From Rhizomicrobium electricum (GTDB lineage Bacteria > Pseudomonadota > Alphaproteobacteria > Micropepsales > Micropepsaceae), in contig NZ_JAASQS010000004.1 in NCBI RefSeq assembly GCF_011762045.1, forward strand, positions 460,476 through 524,475: DNA of 64,000 nt, written 5' to 3'. Position numbers and translations under genes: made by a program. Below the pieces are notes generated by a model that saw nothing but the letters and a program-made list of their open reading frames with translations, was not told where the DNA came from and searched no databases. Shown piece after piece: positions 57,031 through 64,000 of this stretch (its first letter is position 1; each line of letters starts with the position of its first letter).

Positions 57031-57992
57031 AAGTTCTGGTCCTTCATTCCGACGTGCCGCCCGACGCTCCGCCGGAAGACCAGGACACGCTGATTGCCGC
57101 CAGCGCCATTGCCGAGGCGCTCGTTTCCCGCGGCCACACGGCGCCGCTGGCGGCGTACGTCAACGATCGCGAAGCCTTGCGCAAACTGGTGACGCCGCAT
57201 CGCCCCGACGTCGTGTTCAATCTGGTCGAAGGGATCGAAGGCGAGGGGCGGCTGGCGTATCTGGCGCCGCAGATGCTGGCCGAGATCGGGGTGCCGTTCA
57301 CCGGCGCCGGAGCGCGCTCGCTCGTCATTACCGGCGACAAGCCGCGCACCAAGACGATGCTGCGCGACGCCGGTCTGCCGACGCCGGCCTGGGCCGAGCC
57401 GCCGCATTGGAACGGACTTGGCGCCGGCCGCTGGATCGTCAAATGCGCCGACGAGGACGCGTCGGTCGGCCTCGACGACGGTGCGGTGGTCGAAGCCCCC
57501 GAGGTGGAGGCGCGCGCGGCGGCGTCTGCGGCCAGGTTCGGCGGGCGCTGGTTCGCCGAGGAATTCATCGACGGGCGCGAATTCAACATCGCGATGGTCG
57601 AACAGAACGGCGAGCCGCACGTGTTGCCGATGGCCGAGATGATGTTCGTCGGCTGGCCGGTCGAGCGGCCGCGCATCGTCGGCTACAACGCCAAATGGGA
57701 CGACGCCTCGTTCGAATCCGTGAAGACGGTGCGCCGCTTCGGAGTCGAATATCGCGAACCGGCGCTGGCGCGCGAACTGCGCTTCTTGTGCGAGGAATGC
57801 TGGCACCTGTTTTCCTGCCGCGGCACTGCTCGGGTCGATTTCCGTGTCGACGGTGACGGGCGTGCGCTGATCCTCGAGATCAATCCCAACCCCGGCATCG
57901 CGCCCGATGCGGGTCTGATCGCGGCCGCGAATGAAGCCGGTCTTTCCTATGCCGATCTGGTCGAAGGCATCGTCAAGGAAGCGGTGCGATGA
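57027..57992 (+). CDS. ATP-grasp ligase, D-Ala-D-Ala ligase-like (2)
   Basis: 321 residues. ATG 57027 overlaps the stop of the first ligase by four bases, and its own TGA overlaps the next gene in the same way. N-terminal domain MKVLVLHSDVPPDAPPEDQ; ATP-grasp features WIVKCADEDASVGLDDGAVV (shifted, with Lys), WFAEEFIDGREFNIAMVEQ, and the metal-binding RVDFRVDGDGRALILEINPNPGIAPDAGL. It is clearly diverged from the first ligase, so the two likely act on different substrates. Together with kamA they could build a beta-lysine-containing peptide or conjugate. Confidence 0.85.
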   Translation: MKVLVLHSDVPPDAPPEDQDTLIAASAIAEALVSRGHTAPLAAYVNDREALRKLVTPHRPDVVFNLVEGIEGEGRLAYLAPQMLAEIGVPFTGAGARSLVITGDKPRTKTMLRDAGLPTPAWAEPPHWNGLGAGRWIVKCADEDASVGLDDGAVVEAPEVEARAAASAARFGGRWFAEEFIDGREFNIAMVEQNGEPHVLPMAEMMFVGWPVERPRIVGYNAKWDDASFESVKTVRRFGVEYREPALARELRFLCEECWHLFSCRGTARVDFRVDGDGRALILEINPNPGIAPDAGLIAAANEAGLSYADLVEGIVKEAVR

Positions 57993-58615
57993 TTGCGCTG
58001 TCGCGCGCTTATGCCTGCGGGCTCGGCGCGCCGACGATCGACCGTGTCGACGAGCGGATTTTCGCGCTGCGCTATTTCGCGGCGTGCATGGATTGCGGTT
58101 TCTGCGCCGACCAATGCTGTTCCTACGGCGTCGACATCGATGCGGCCAACATCAATGCCTTGCGCGGCTTGGGATCGGACTTCGCAGCGTTCGTGGGTGT
58201 GCCGCCGGCGGACTGGCTCACCGGCGAACTGGTGTCCGACCCCGAATTTCCGTCGGGCGCCTACGGCCGGACCGCCACGCGTAATGGCCAATGCGTGTTC
58301 GCGGATTCGAGCGCCCGCGGCTGCCGTATTCATGCGTGGTGCTTGCGTCAGGGGCTCGATTACCACCGCTTCAAGCCGCTGGTCTCGATCCTGTTTCCGG
58401 TGACGTTCGAATACGGCGCCCTGGTGCCGTCGCCGGAAACGCTCGACCGGACGCTGGTCTGCAGCGGCGAGGGCGCGACCCTCTACGAAGGCGTGCGCAA
58501 CGAGTTGCGGTACTACTTCGGAGACGCGTTCATCGCCGAACTCGATGGGCTAGCCGGATTTTCTACCCAGAGATGTTCTGCCGCAGGCCCGATTGAGCGT
58601 TTCCTGCCCCGTTAA
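57989..58615 (+). CDS. Cysteine-cluster protein (YkgJ/DUF3109-like)
   Basis: 208 residues, start ATG 57989 overlapping the ligase stop (ATGA). Nine or more Cys are clustered: CMDCGFCADQCC (CxxCxxCxxxCC) at about residues 33-44, then GQCVFADSSARGCRIHAWCLRQGLDYHRFKPLVSILFP near 100-140, as in YkgJ/DUF3109 proteins that bind zinc or an Fe-S cluster. The C-terminal third (ETLDRTLVCSGEGATLYEGVRNELRYYFGDAFIAEL) is helical. Tight coupling to the ligases suggests a joint function, maybe redox or metal delivery to KamA. Last gene of the operon; no terminator is clear. Confidence 0.82.
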   Translation: MIALSRAYACGLGAPTIDRVDERIFALRYFAACMDCGFCADQCCSYGVDIDAANINALRGLGSDFAAFVGVPPADWLTGELVSDPEFPSGAYGRTATRNGQCVFADSSARGCRIHAWCLRQGLDYHRFKPLVSILFPVTFEYGALVPSPETLDRTLVCSGEGATLYEGVRNELRYYFGDAFIAELDGLAGFSTQRCSAAGPIERFLPR

Positions 58616-58663
58616 CCGGAAGGCGGCGCTAAGCTTCCAATGAAAACATTGAGGGGCTTGTCC

Positions 58664-59029
58664 ATGCGTTTTGTCTCTATTGCGAGTCTTGCCGCCGTAG
58701 CCATCGCCCTGGTCGGCGTACCGGCAGCTGCCGAAAGCGCACCCGATACGATCCTGCGCATCTGCAAGAGCGAAGATCTCCTGATGCACGCCAAGAGCTT
58801 CAAGATCACGCCGGATTATCTCGCGGCCATCTGCCCCTGCATCGTCGATCAGGTCAAAGCGAAGGCCAAGCCCGCCGAACAGCAAGCCCTCGCCGCAGCG
58901 CTGCAACAGCCGCCGGAGCAGCGCAAGAAGTCCATGATGAACGGCAAGGACCGCAATCTGGCGATGGGAACGCGCGCGTTCCTGGAAGGCCAGATGGTCT
59001 GCGCCAAGAAATTCCCGCCGAAGAAGTGA
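58664..59029 (+). CDS. Small exported cysteine-containing protein
   Basis: 121 residues from ATG 58664 with GAGGGG seven bases before; ATG 58640 would add eight residues and has a poorer site. Signal peptide (MRFVSIASLAAVAIALVGVPAAAES) and a helical mature domain with four Cys (LRICKSED, ICPCIVDQV, MVCAKKF), likely two disulfides. It resembles no family I can name. It starts 48 bp after the Cys-cluster gene but the gap has no hairpin, so it could be a distal member of the same transcript or separate. Confidence 0.65.
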   Translation: MRFVSIASLAAVAIALVGVPAAAESAPDTILRICKSEDLLMHAKSFKITPDYLAAICPCIVDQVKAKAKPAEQQALAAALQQPPEQRKKSMMNGKDRNLAMGTRAFLEGQMVCAKKFPPKK

Positions 59030-59156
59030 CGGGCGGCTTGGCGGTCGAATTTGTCCATCGGCGCGAGACCGTTCTCGTTGCCGATGGGCTGCGGCCCGTC
59101 CACCAAACTCGTCGCGTCTGTGCTAGACTCGCCTGGGTTCTTCATGGGGGAATAGC

Positions 59157-59666
59157 ATGGAGCCGAACCGCCTTCCGGTGACCGATTTTACCAAGCTCGA
59201 GCCGGGCTGCTGCTGTCCTGCTTTCGATCCCGCGCCGTGGGACAATCTCGACCTGCATTTCCGCGACCGCCGCTTCGTGCGGGCGACGACGCATAGCGTG
59301 ATGCACATTCCGCTCGACATGGGTCCGGTGTTCGGACGCACCTGGGAGGCGATCAAGGCCGCCGGTGCCGACGACCCCGAGTTCATCATCCTGTCGAACG
59401 ATTCCTCGGCGTGGCGCGGCGAGCACTTCTTCACCGTGACCAAAGACGTGCCCGGCCTCGAGAACGTTACGCTCACGGGCGATTTCGTCACCCGCGTATT
59501 CGAAGGCCCTTATCGCGACGCCTATGTCTGGGTCGGCGAAATGCGTTCCGACATCGAAGACATGGGCCGCAAGATGGGCCGCCTGTTCTTCTACTACACC
59601 ACCTGTCCCAAGTGCGCCGAGAAGCGCGGCAAGAACTATGTCGTGGGCATCGGCGAGGTTCTGTAG
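59157..59666 (+). CDS. Conserved hypothetical protein (hydrolase-like)
   Basis: 169 residues, cytoplasmic. Two Cys clusters at the ends, GCCCPAFDPAPWDN near residue 18 and TTCPKCAEKRGKNYVVG near 150, may bind metal together. The middle is mixed alpha/beta (RATTHSVMHIPLDMGPVFGRTWEAIKAAGAD, FFTVTKDVPGLENVTLTGDFVTRVFEGPYRDAYVWVGEM). I recognise the type only as an alphaproteobacterial conserved protein and cannot name its activity. It converges with the Rnk-like gene. Confidence 0.6.
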   Translation: MEPNRLPVTDFTKLEPGCCCPAFDPAPWDNLDLHFRDRRFVRATTHSVMHIPLDMGPVFGRTWEAIKAAGADDPEFIILSNDSSAWRGEHFFTVTKDVPGLENVTLTGDFVTRVFEGPYRDAYVWVGEMRSDIEDMGRKMGRLFFYYTTCPKCAEKRGKNYVVGIGEVL

Positions 59667-59669
59667 CCG

Positions 59670-60011
59670 TCACACATTGAGATAGCCCACCGGCTCGAGA
59701 TTGTCCTCGATGCTGAGGACTTTCAGCGTGCGGCGGTTGCCGTGGCGGTCTTCCCAGTCCGCGCTCTGGCCGACATGCAGGCCCATCAGCGCCGCTCCGA
59801 CCGGCGAATAAACCGAGATGCGGCCGCGTTCGGGATCGACATCTTGCGGCAGCACTATACGCACGCGCCGCGTCCGCCCGGTTTTCTGGTCGTGATAGAG
59901 CACAGCCTCGCCGAGATTGACGATGCCGTGGTCGCCGGGCGGCTGGCGCAGCACGATCCGGGGATCGGCATCGCGGGATGAAACGGGCGGCAGGGTGGTG
60001 ATGGTCTTCAT
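59670..60011 (-). CDS. Rnk/GreA-C-terminal-domain-like protein
   Basis: 113 residues from ATG 60009-60011 (AGGAGA site). It matches the GreA/GreB C-terminal FKBP-like domain as in Rnk: VNLGEAVLYHDQKTGRTRRVRIVLPQDVDPERGRISVYSPVGAALMGLHVGQSADW, with no coiled-coil N-terminal domain. Rnk-type proteins bind RNA polymerase and influence transcription or nucleoside diphosphate kinase levels. The 308-bp gap upstream has an inverted palindrome CGAAATTTCG (60234-60243) and a G/C hairpin; no gene. Confidence 0.85.
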   Translation of the reverse strand: MKTITTLPPVSSRDADPRIVLRQPPGDHGIVNLGEAVLYHDQKTGRTRRVRIVLPQDVDPERGRISVYSPVGAALMGLHVGQSADWEDRHGNRRTLKVLSIEDNLEPVGYLNV

Positions 60012-60319
60012 CGCATGTCTCCTCACGCGCATGCCAAGGGCAGCGCGGCGGTCTGATTGTGTCGGAGAGGGTGGTTCCCGGACGCTGCAGGCGTGGCCCG
60101 TCCGGGCCTATTCGCCTTTAGCCAAGCGTCCGGCGCGATGAGCGGATTTGTGAAGCAGTGCCGTCATGCTTCAGAGTTAGGCAGCACGACGCCGGTTTTC
60201 AACCTGCGACAGGATGAAAACGCGGCAACAATGCGAAATTTCGTATGTTGTCTCAATCAACGTAAGGTCGTGCCGCCCGCGCGCGTGTTGAACGCATCGG
60301 GCGGCCCGGCATTACGGTG
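60012..60319. other. 308-bp intergenic region upstream of the Rnk-like gene
   Basis: No gene is supported. It contains a perfect 10-nt palindrome CGAAATTTCG (60234-60243) and complementary GCCGCCC / GGGCGGC arms around 60270-60306 that could form a hairpin downstream of the leftward chemoreceptor gene. The promoter of the leftward Rnk-like gene should lie here. Confidence 0.45.
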
Positions 60320-61744
60320 TCAGAATTCGGTCCAGTCGCCGGCGTCCGCCGCGGGAACGGACCTGCCGCCGCCCGCTGCCGCACGCTTGACCGCCGCGGG
60401 TTTGCGTGCCGGCCGTGCCGCCGGAGCCGCGGGCCGCTTTGCGCTGGCGAACTGCGTCGCCGTGTTTTCGCCGACCGAGAAGAAGCCGATCATCTCGGCG
60501 AGTTGGCCGGTTTCGCCCGTCAGATTGCGGGCGGCGGCCGTCGATTGCTCGACCATGGCGGCGTTCTGCTGCGTGACCTGATCCATCTGCGCCACGGCGG
60601 CGTTGACCTGTTCGATGCCGCTGGCCTGCTGTTCGGCGGCCTGGGCCATTTCGCCCACCAGGGCGTTGATCTGCAGCACCTGATCGACGATGCGCTTCAA
60701 GGCCTGACCGGTTTCGCCGACATATTTGACGCCGTCGCTGACATGCCCGCTCGAGGTGTTGATCAGCGCTTTGATCTGTTTGGCCGCTTCCGACGAACGC
60801 TGCGCCAAGGCGCGCACTTCGCTCGCGACGACCGCGAAGCCCTTGCCGGCATCGCCGGCGCGCGCCGCTTCGACGCCGGCGTTCAAGGCGAGCAGGTTGG
60901 TCTGGAAGGCGATCTCATCGATGACGCCGATGATGTCGGTGATCTGCTTGGACGACTGGGCGATGGCGTCCATCGCCTTGACCGCGGTTTCGACCACGCG
61001 TCCGCCGCTTTCGGCCGCATTCTTCGCGCCCGCCACGCTCTGCGAGGCTTCCTTGGCGTTGGTGGCCGTCTGTTTGACGGTGGCGGTGATTTCTTCCAGC
61101 GCCGCAGCGGTTTCTTCGAGGCTGGCGGCCTGCTGCTCGGTGCGGCGCGACAGATCGTCGGAAGCGCTGCCGATTTCTCCGGCGGCACTGGCGATGGTGT
61201 GCGTGCTGGTGGCGACGCGGCTGAGCGCCTCCTGCAGCGCTTCGCCCGCTCTGTTGAAATCGGTCCGGATCTTTTCGAGGTCTGCCGGGAAACTCGTGGT
61301 GATGCGCCGTTCCAGCTTGCCACCGGCGAGATCGGACAGCGCATCGCCGACGGCGTGGACCGCGTTCACCCGCGCGGTGATGTCGGTGGAGATCTTCACG
61401 ACCTTTTCGACGCGCCCGTCGGCGCCGCGCACCGGGTTATAGGTCGCCTGAATCCAGACGCGCCGTCCGCCCTTGCCGATGCGCAGATACTGCTGCGCGT
61501 CGAACTCGCCGCGGCGAAGCTTATCCCAGAACGCGCGGTATTCGGGACTCTGTGCGTAGGCCGGTTCGACAAACAGGCTATGGTGCTGGCCGACGATCTC
61601 GCCCGCGGTATAGCCAAGCGCGTTGCAGAAGTTCGCATTGGCGCGGAGAATTTTGCCCTCCGGCGTGAATTCGATGATCGCAAGGGATTTGTCGAGCGCA
61701 TCCAATACGGCTTGCGCAGAGTTATCGCGGCGCTGGAAAAGCAT
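60320..61744 (-). CDS. Soluble PAS-domain methyl-accepting chemotaxis protein
   Basis: 474 residues from ATG 61742-61744 (GAGAGA site; a GTG at 61786 would add 14). No membrane helix. A PAS domain (residues ~12-125: [39 protein letters not shown], ending VVKISTDIT) is followed by a HAMP-like linker and a long coiled-coil signalling domain with the conserved hairpin [43 protein letters not shown]. The very end (GDWTEF) is a CheR-binding pentapeptide-like tag. It senses an intracellular signal and controls CheA. No che genes are nearby. Confidence 0.9.
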   Translation of the reverse strand: MLFQRRDNSAQAVLDALDKSLAIIEFTPEGKILRANANFCNALGYTAGEIVGQHHSLFVEPAYAQSPEYRAFWDKLRRGEFDAQQYLRIGKGGRRVWIQATYNPVRGADGRVEKVVKISTDITARVNAVHAVGDALSDLAGGKLERRITTSFPADLEKIRTDFNRAGEALQEALSRVATSTHTIASAAGEIGSASDDLSRRTEQQAASLEETAAALEEITATVKQTATNAKEASQSVAGAKNAAESGGRVVETAVKAMDAIAQSSKQITDIIGVIDEIAFQTNLLALNAGVEAARAGDAGKGFAVVASEVRALAQRSSEAAKQIKALINTSSGHVSDGVKYVGETGQALKRIVDQVLQINALVGEMAQAAEQQASGIEQVNAAVAQMDQVTQQNAAMVEQSTAAARNLTGETGQLAEMIGFFSVGENTATQFASAKRPAAPAARPARKPAAVKRAAAGGGRSVPAADAGDWTEF

Positions 61745-61925
61745 TTGTTCTCTCTCGGCAGGATCGGAAGATTGGAACTGTTCCACAAGGGAGCGTCTGC
61801 CGTCAGAGTTTTGGCCGGTTACGATGAAGAAGCCGTAAAGTTGGTACGTGTTTTCACTAAGTTTGCCGCGACTTTTGCGATAAAGCGCGTGGCCGAAACA
61901 ACCCTTCGGTGAAAACTTCGCAGGC

Positions 61926-62828
61926 CTACGTCATCTGCTCGTTCGGGATCTCGACGCGGTGACGGTATTCGCGCCATGCGATCAATAGACCCGAGGCAAT
62001 CACCACGCCAGCGCCGGTGAGCACCATCGCCTCCGGCCGCTCGCCGAGCACGAACCAGCCGAGCAGCATGGCCCAGACCATGGCGGTGTAGTCGAACGGC
62101 GCCAGCAGCGAGGGTTCGCCATAGCGGTAGGAATAGGTCATCAGTACCTGTCCCATGCCGCCGAACAGGCCGCAGCTCACCAGCCAGCCGATCTGGGTCC
62201 AGGAGAGCGGCACGCGGTCGAACGCCATCACCACCAGACCGGTCACGGCGCAGGCGCTCATAAAATAGAACACGATGGCTTCCGAGCGCTCGGTGGTCGA
62301 CATCTGCCGGATCCACACCACGATGAACGCCGACAACAGCGTGAAGGCGAGGGCGTAGAACACGCCCTTCGACGGCTTCAGCGCCAACAGCGCGTCGAGC
62401 CCGCCGTGGGGCTCCATCATCAGCAATACGCCGGCGAAGCCGATGATCACCGCCGCCCAGCGCCACGGACCGGCATGCTCCTTGAGCATGATCGCCGCCA
62501 ACACCACCGCGAAGATCGGCTGCATGAAGCCGAACGCCGTGACGGTGACGAGCGGCAACAGCGCCAGCGCCGTGAAGTTGGTGAACATCGCGGCCACGCC
62601 CACCGCGCCGCGCACCACGTGCACCAGCGGCCGCTCGGTCCGGATCGCCGCGCGCGGCCCCACCGTGAAGCAGGTCCAGAGGAAGAGCGGCAGCAGCGCG
62701 AAGAAACCGCGATAGAACACGACCTGGCCGATCGGCACCGGCCCGGCCAGCTTGATCGCGGCGTACATGACGGAGAAGGCGAGCGACTGCGCCAGCTTGA
62801 GCGCGATCGCCAGCGCGTTGTTTCTCAA
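61926..62828 (-). CDS. EamA/DMT family transporter
   Basis: 300 residues with ten helices in two EamA repeats (about 5-140 and 150-290): [30 protein letters not shown] and [42 protein letters not shown] are characteristic. Substrate unknown; the family exports amino acids or sugars, and members of this subgroup with [12 protein letters not shown] are S-adenosylmethionine- or metabolite-type permeases. Its start overlaps the corA stop (ATGA), so both are on one transcript. Confidence 0.88.
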   Translation of the reverse strand: MRNNALAIALKLAQSLAFSVMYAAIKLAGPVPIGQVVFYRGFFALLPLFLWTCFTVGPRAAIRTERPLVHVVRGAVGVAAMFTNFTALALLPLVTVTAFGFMQPIFAVVLAAIMLKEHAGPWRWAAVIIGFAGVLLMMEPHGGLDALLALKPSKGVFYALAFTLLSAFIVVWIRQMSTTERSEAIVFYFMSACAVTGLVVMAFDRVPLSWTQIGWLVSCGLFGGMGQVLMTYSYRYGEPSLLAPFDYTAMVWAMLLGWFVLGERPEAMVLTGAGVVIASGLLIAWREYRHRVEIPNEQMT

Positions 62829-63802
62829 AGCCAGCCTTTACGCTTGAACCAGATGTAGGGAACCACGGCAGAGATGACCATGATGGCCCAGGCGAGCGGA
62901 TAGCCCCAAACCTCGCTGAGTTCCGGCATGTGCTGGAAGTTCATGCCCCAGACCGAGGCGAACAGGGTCGGCGGCAGGAACACCATCGCGGCGACCGACA
63001 TGATCTTGATGATGTTGTTCTGGTCGATGTTGATGAGGCCGAGCGTGGCGTCGAGCAGGTACGACAAGCGGCTGGTGAGATAGTTGAGGTGGTCCTGCAG
63101 CGAGTTCACGTCGCGCGTCAGCGTCTTGACGTGCGGGATGGTGTCCTTGTTCGGCATGGTGTCGAGGGCCTGCTGCAGGAACGCCAGCATGCGCGAGATG
63201 GTGAGCAGGCTTTCGCGGATCTTGCCGGCCAGATCGTGCTTGCGGCCGAGGGCGCGCAATACGTCCTGGAATTCGCGGGACGTGATTGGGTGCTGGGTGT
63301 TGTCGGGATCGAAGATATCGCGGCTGATGAGTTCGATCTCGGTCGAGGCGCGTTCCTGAATGTCGGCGAGCCGGTCGATGATGACGTCGAGCAGGTCGAG
63401 CAGCACGTTCTCGGCCTTGGTGGCGGGAACGGTGCCGCGACGGCAGCGGGCTTCGAAGGTCCGGAAGGGCTGCGGCTCGGTATAGCGGATGGTGATGAGG
63501 GTGTTGCGGACCAGGGCAAAGGTCACCACGCCTGCGACCGGGCTTTCGGTGCCGGAATTGGCCAGCACCAGGGCGGTCATGTAGAGCGCGCCGTTCTCGG
63601 CATACAGCCGCGATGACACCTCGATCTCTTCCATGTCGGCGCGGGTCGGCAGGTCGAGGCCGAGGGTGTTGTTGACGGCCTGGCGTTCTTCGGGGGTCGG
63701 ATCGAACAAGTCGATCCACAGCGCCTCACGGGGAACATCCGCGCTGTCCACATCCGGAACAATTCTGAGGCCGCCGTTCAGCGGCAGGTAGGTCTTCAGC
63801 AT
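62825..63802 (-). CDS. corA: CorA family magnesium/cobalt transporter
   Basis: 325 residues. A ~250-residue cytoplasmic funnel (PRILWIDLFDPTPEERQAVNNTLGLDLPTRADMEEIEVSSRLYAENGALYMTA and a long stalk helix) precedes two C-terminal helices with the signature GMNFQHMPE between them (GMN selectivity loop), the second helix ending in basic residues FKRKGWL. CorA admits Mg2+ as a pentamer. ATG at 63800-63802 gives the family length. It is followed by an overlapping EamA gene. The 5' region contains a strong hairpin (63886-63952) at the window edge. Confidence 0.93.
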   Translation of the reverse strand: MLKTYLPLNGGLRIVPDVDSADVPREALWIDLFDPTPEERQAVNNTLGLDLPTRADMEEIEVSSRLYAENGALYMTALVLANSGTESPVAGVVTFALVRNTLITIRYTEPQPFRTFEARCRRGTVPATKAENVLLDLLDVIIDRLADIQERASTEIELISRDIFDPDNTQHPITSREFQDVLRALGRKHDLAGKIRESLLTISRMLAFLQQALDTMPNKDTIPHVKTLTRDVNSLQDHLNYLTSRLSYLLDATLGLINIDQNNIIKIMSVAAMVFLPPTLFASVWGMNFQHMPELSEVWGYPLAWAIMVISAVVPYIWFKRKGWL

Positions 63803-63885
63803 CGGACGGTGTCCGGAACGGAAATTGGGATGGGACTACCTTGTAACTTGAAGTCCCGCAGATCGGTTAAGCTGACCGGCGCGGT

Positions 63886-63952
63886 GGCGGACGGAAGATC
63901 GTGTCCACCTGGGGCCTCAAGAGCCCGTGGGGAGCTTGGTCGTCCGTCCGCC
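63886..63952. ncRNA. Strongly folded sequence upstream of corA (riboswitch/ncRNA candidate)
   Basis: GGCGGACGGA (63886-63895) pairs perfectly with TCCGTCCGCC (63943-63952), and inside them CCAC-ctg-GGGC pairs with GCCC-GTGG around CTCAAGA. A second hairpin-prone part (CGGTTAAGCTGACCG) lies next to it (63864-63878). On the leftward strand it would be the corA 5' leader, starting ~85 bp before the ATG. It has no match to a riboswitch that I can name, so it may be a leader element, a terminator or an ncRNA of the next gene beyond the window. Confidence 0.45.
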
Positions 63953-64000
63953 GTTCCATCGAACCCGAACAGTCGCTTGGGCCGCAAGAAGCGCAGCTCG

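Noticed and set aside
63796..63987. 63-residue leftward frame over the corA leader
   Set aside because: It crosses the strong hairpin, has no motif and overlaps the corA ATG without a plausible ribosome site.

Overview
The window is a GC-rich (clearly above 60%) stretch of bacterial chromosome. Gene content points to an alphaproteobacterium: an lrp / trxB / lysR neighbourhood, FixL-type haem PAS kinases, a NodT-type outer-membrane factor, Mla-like lipid transport, PEP-CTERM sorting, and 'GCGTTTTC...GAAAACGC' palindromes of a kind seen in that class. I cannot name genus or order from sequence alone. No phage or insertion-sequence transposase is visible. One tRNA (Ser, GGA) is present and there is no rRNA.

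Layout. 1-4.0 kb: end of a URO-D family enzyme, three leftward exported or membrane proteins (one a secreted methyltransferase-like protein) and an APC amino-acid permease. 4.0-6.65 kb: an accessory-looking patch with lower GC, two overlapping small genes, and a CPBP intramembrane protease gene enclosed by 21-nt inverted repeats. 6.65-12.3 kb: NYN/LOTUS RNA-binding protein, secreted and membrane proteins of unknown role, Lrp regulator divergent from trxB and a LysR regulator. 12.6-14.6 kb: LemA-TPM-TPM cassette. 14.7-23.9 kb: TonB-dependent receptor, PAP2 phosphatase, an EF-G-like GTPase with an altered switch II, an AmpG-like transporter, a DUF4405 membrane protein, an aspartate-type aminotransferase, a lipoprotein and a DUF486 protein. 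24.5-29.6 kb: outer-membrane factor, then an MlaE/MlaF/MlaD/lipoprotein ABC operon. 29.6-35.3 kb: lipid-kinase-like protein, metallophosphoesterase and two FixL-like histidine kinases with no response regulator beside them. 35.6-41.6 kb: six overlapping genes, DUF4129-DUF4350-MoxR-DUF58-SpoIIM-RDD. 41.7-50.3 kb: membrane protein, a 1296-residue autotransporter, a PEP-CTERM protein, a LuxR-type regulator and an exported oligogalacturonate-lyase-like protein. 50.4-54.2 kb: tRNA-Ser, a small membrane protein, and a lipid-A/ArnT-like glycosyltransferase group. 54.5-58.6 kb: lysine 2,3-aminomutase, two ATP-grasp ligases and a cysteine-cluster protein. 58.7-64 kb: small secreted and hypothetical proteins, a Rnk/GreA-C-like protein, a soluble PAS chemoreceptor, an EamA transporter, CorA, and a strongly folded sequence at the right edge.

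The best candidate for an undescribed system is the kamA / ATP-grasp / ATP-grasp / Cys-cluster operon (54512-58615). The aminomutase keeps every lysine-recognition residue I can check. The usual beta-lysine acetyltransferase is missing and is replaced by two translationally coupled peptide-ligase-type enzymes, suggesting a beta-lysine-containing small molecule or conjugate. Secondary points of interest are: the inverted-repeat-bounded CPBP cassette; a 50-bp palindrome with compensatory base changes, one copy of which forms the N-terminus of a lipoprotein; the EF-G-like protein lacking the switch II histidine; the paired FixL-like kinases; and the structured sequence upstream of corA.
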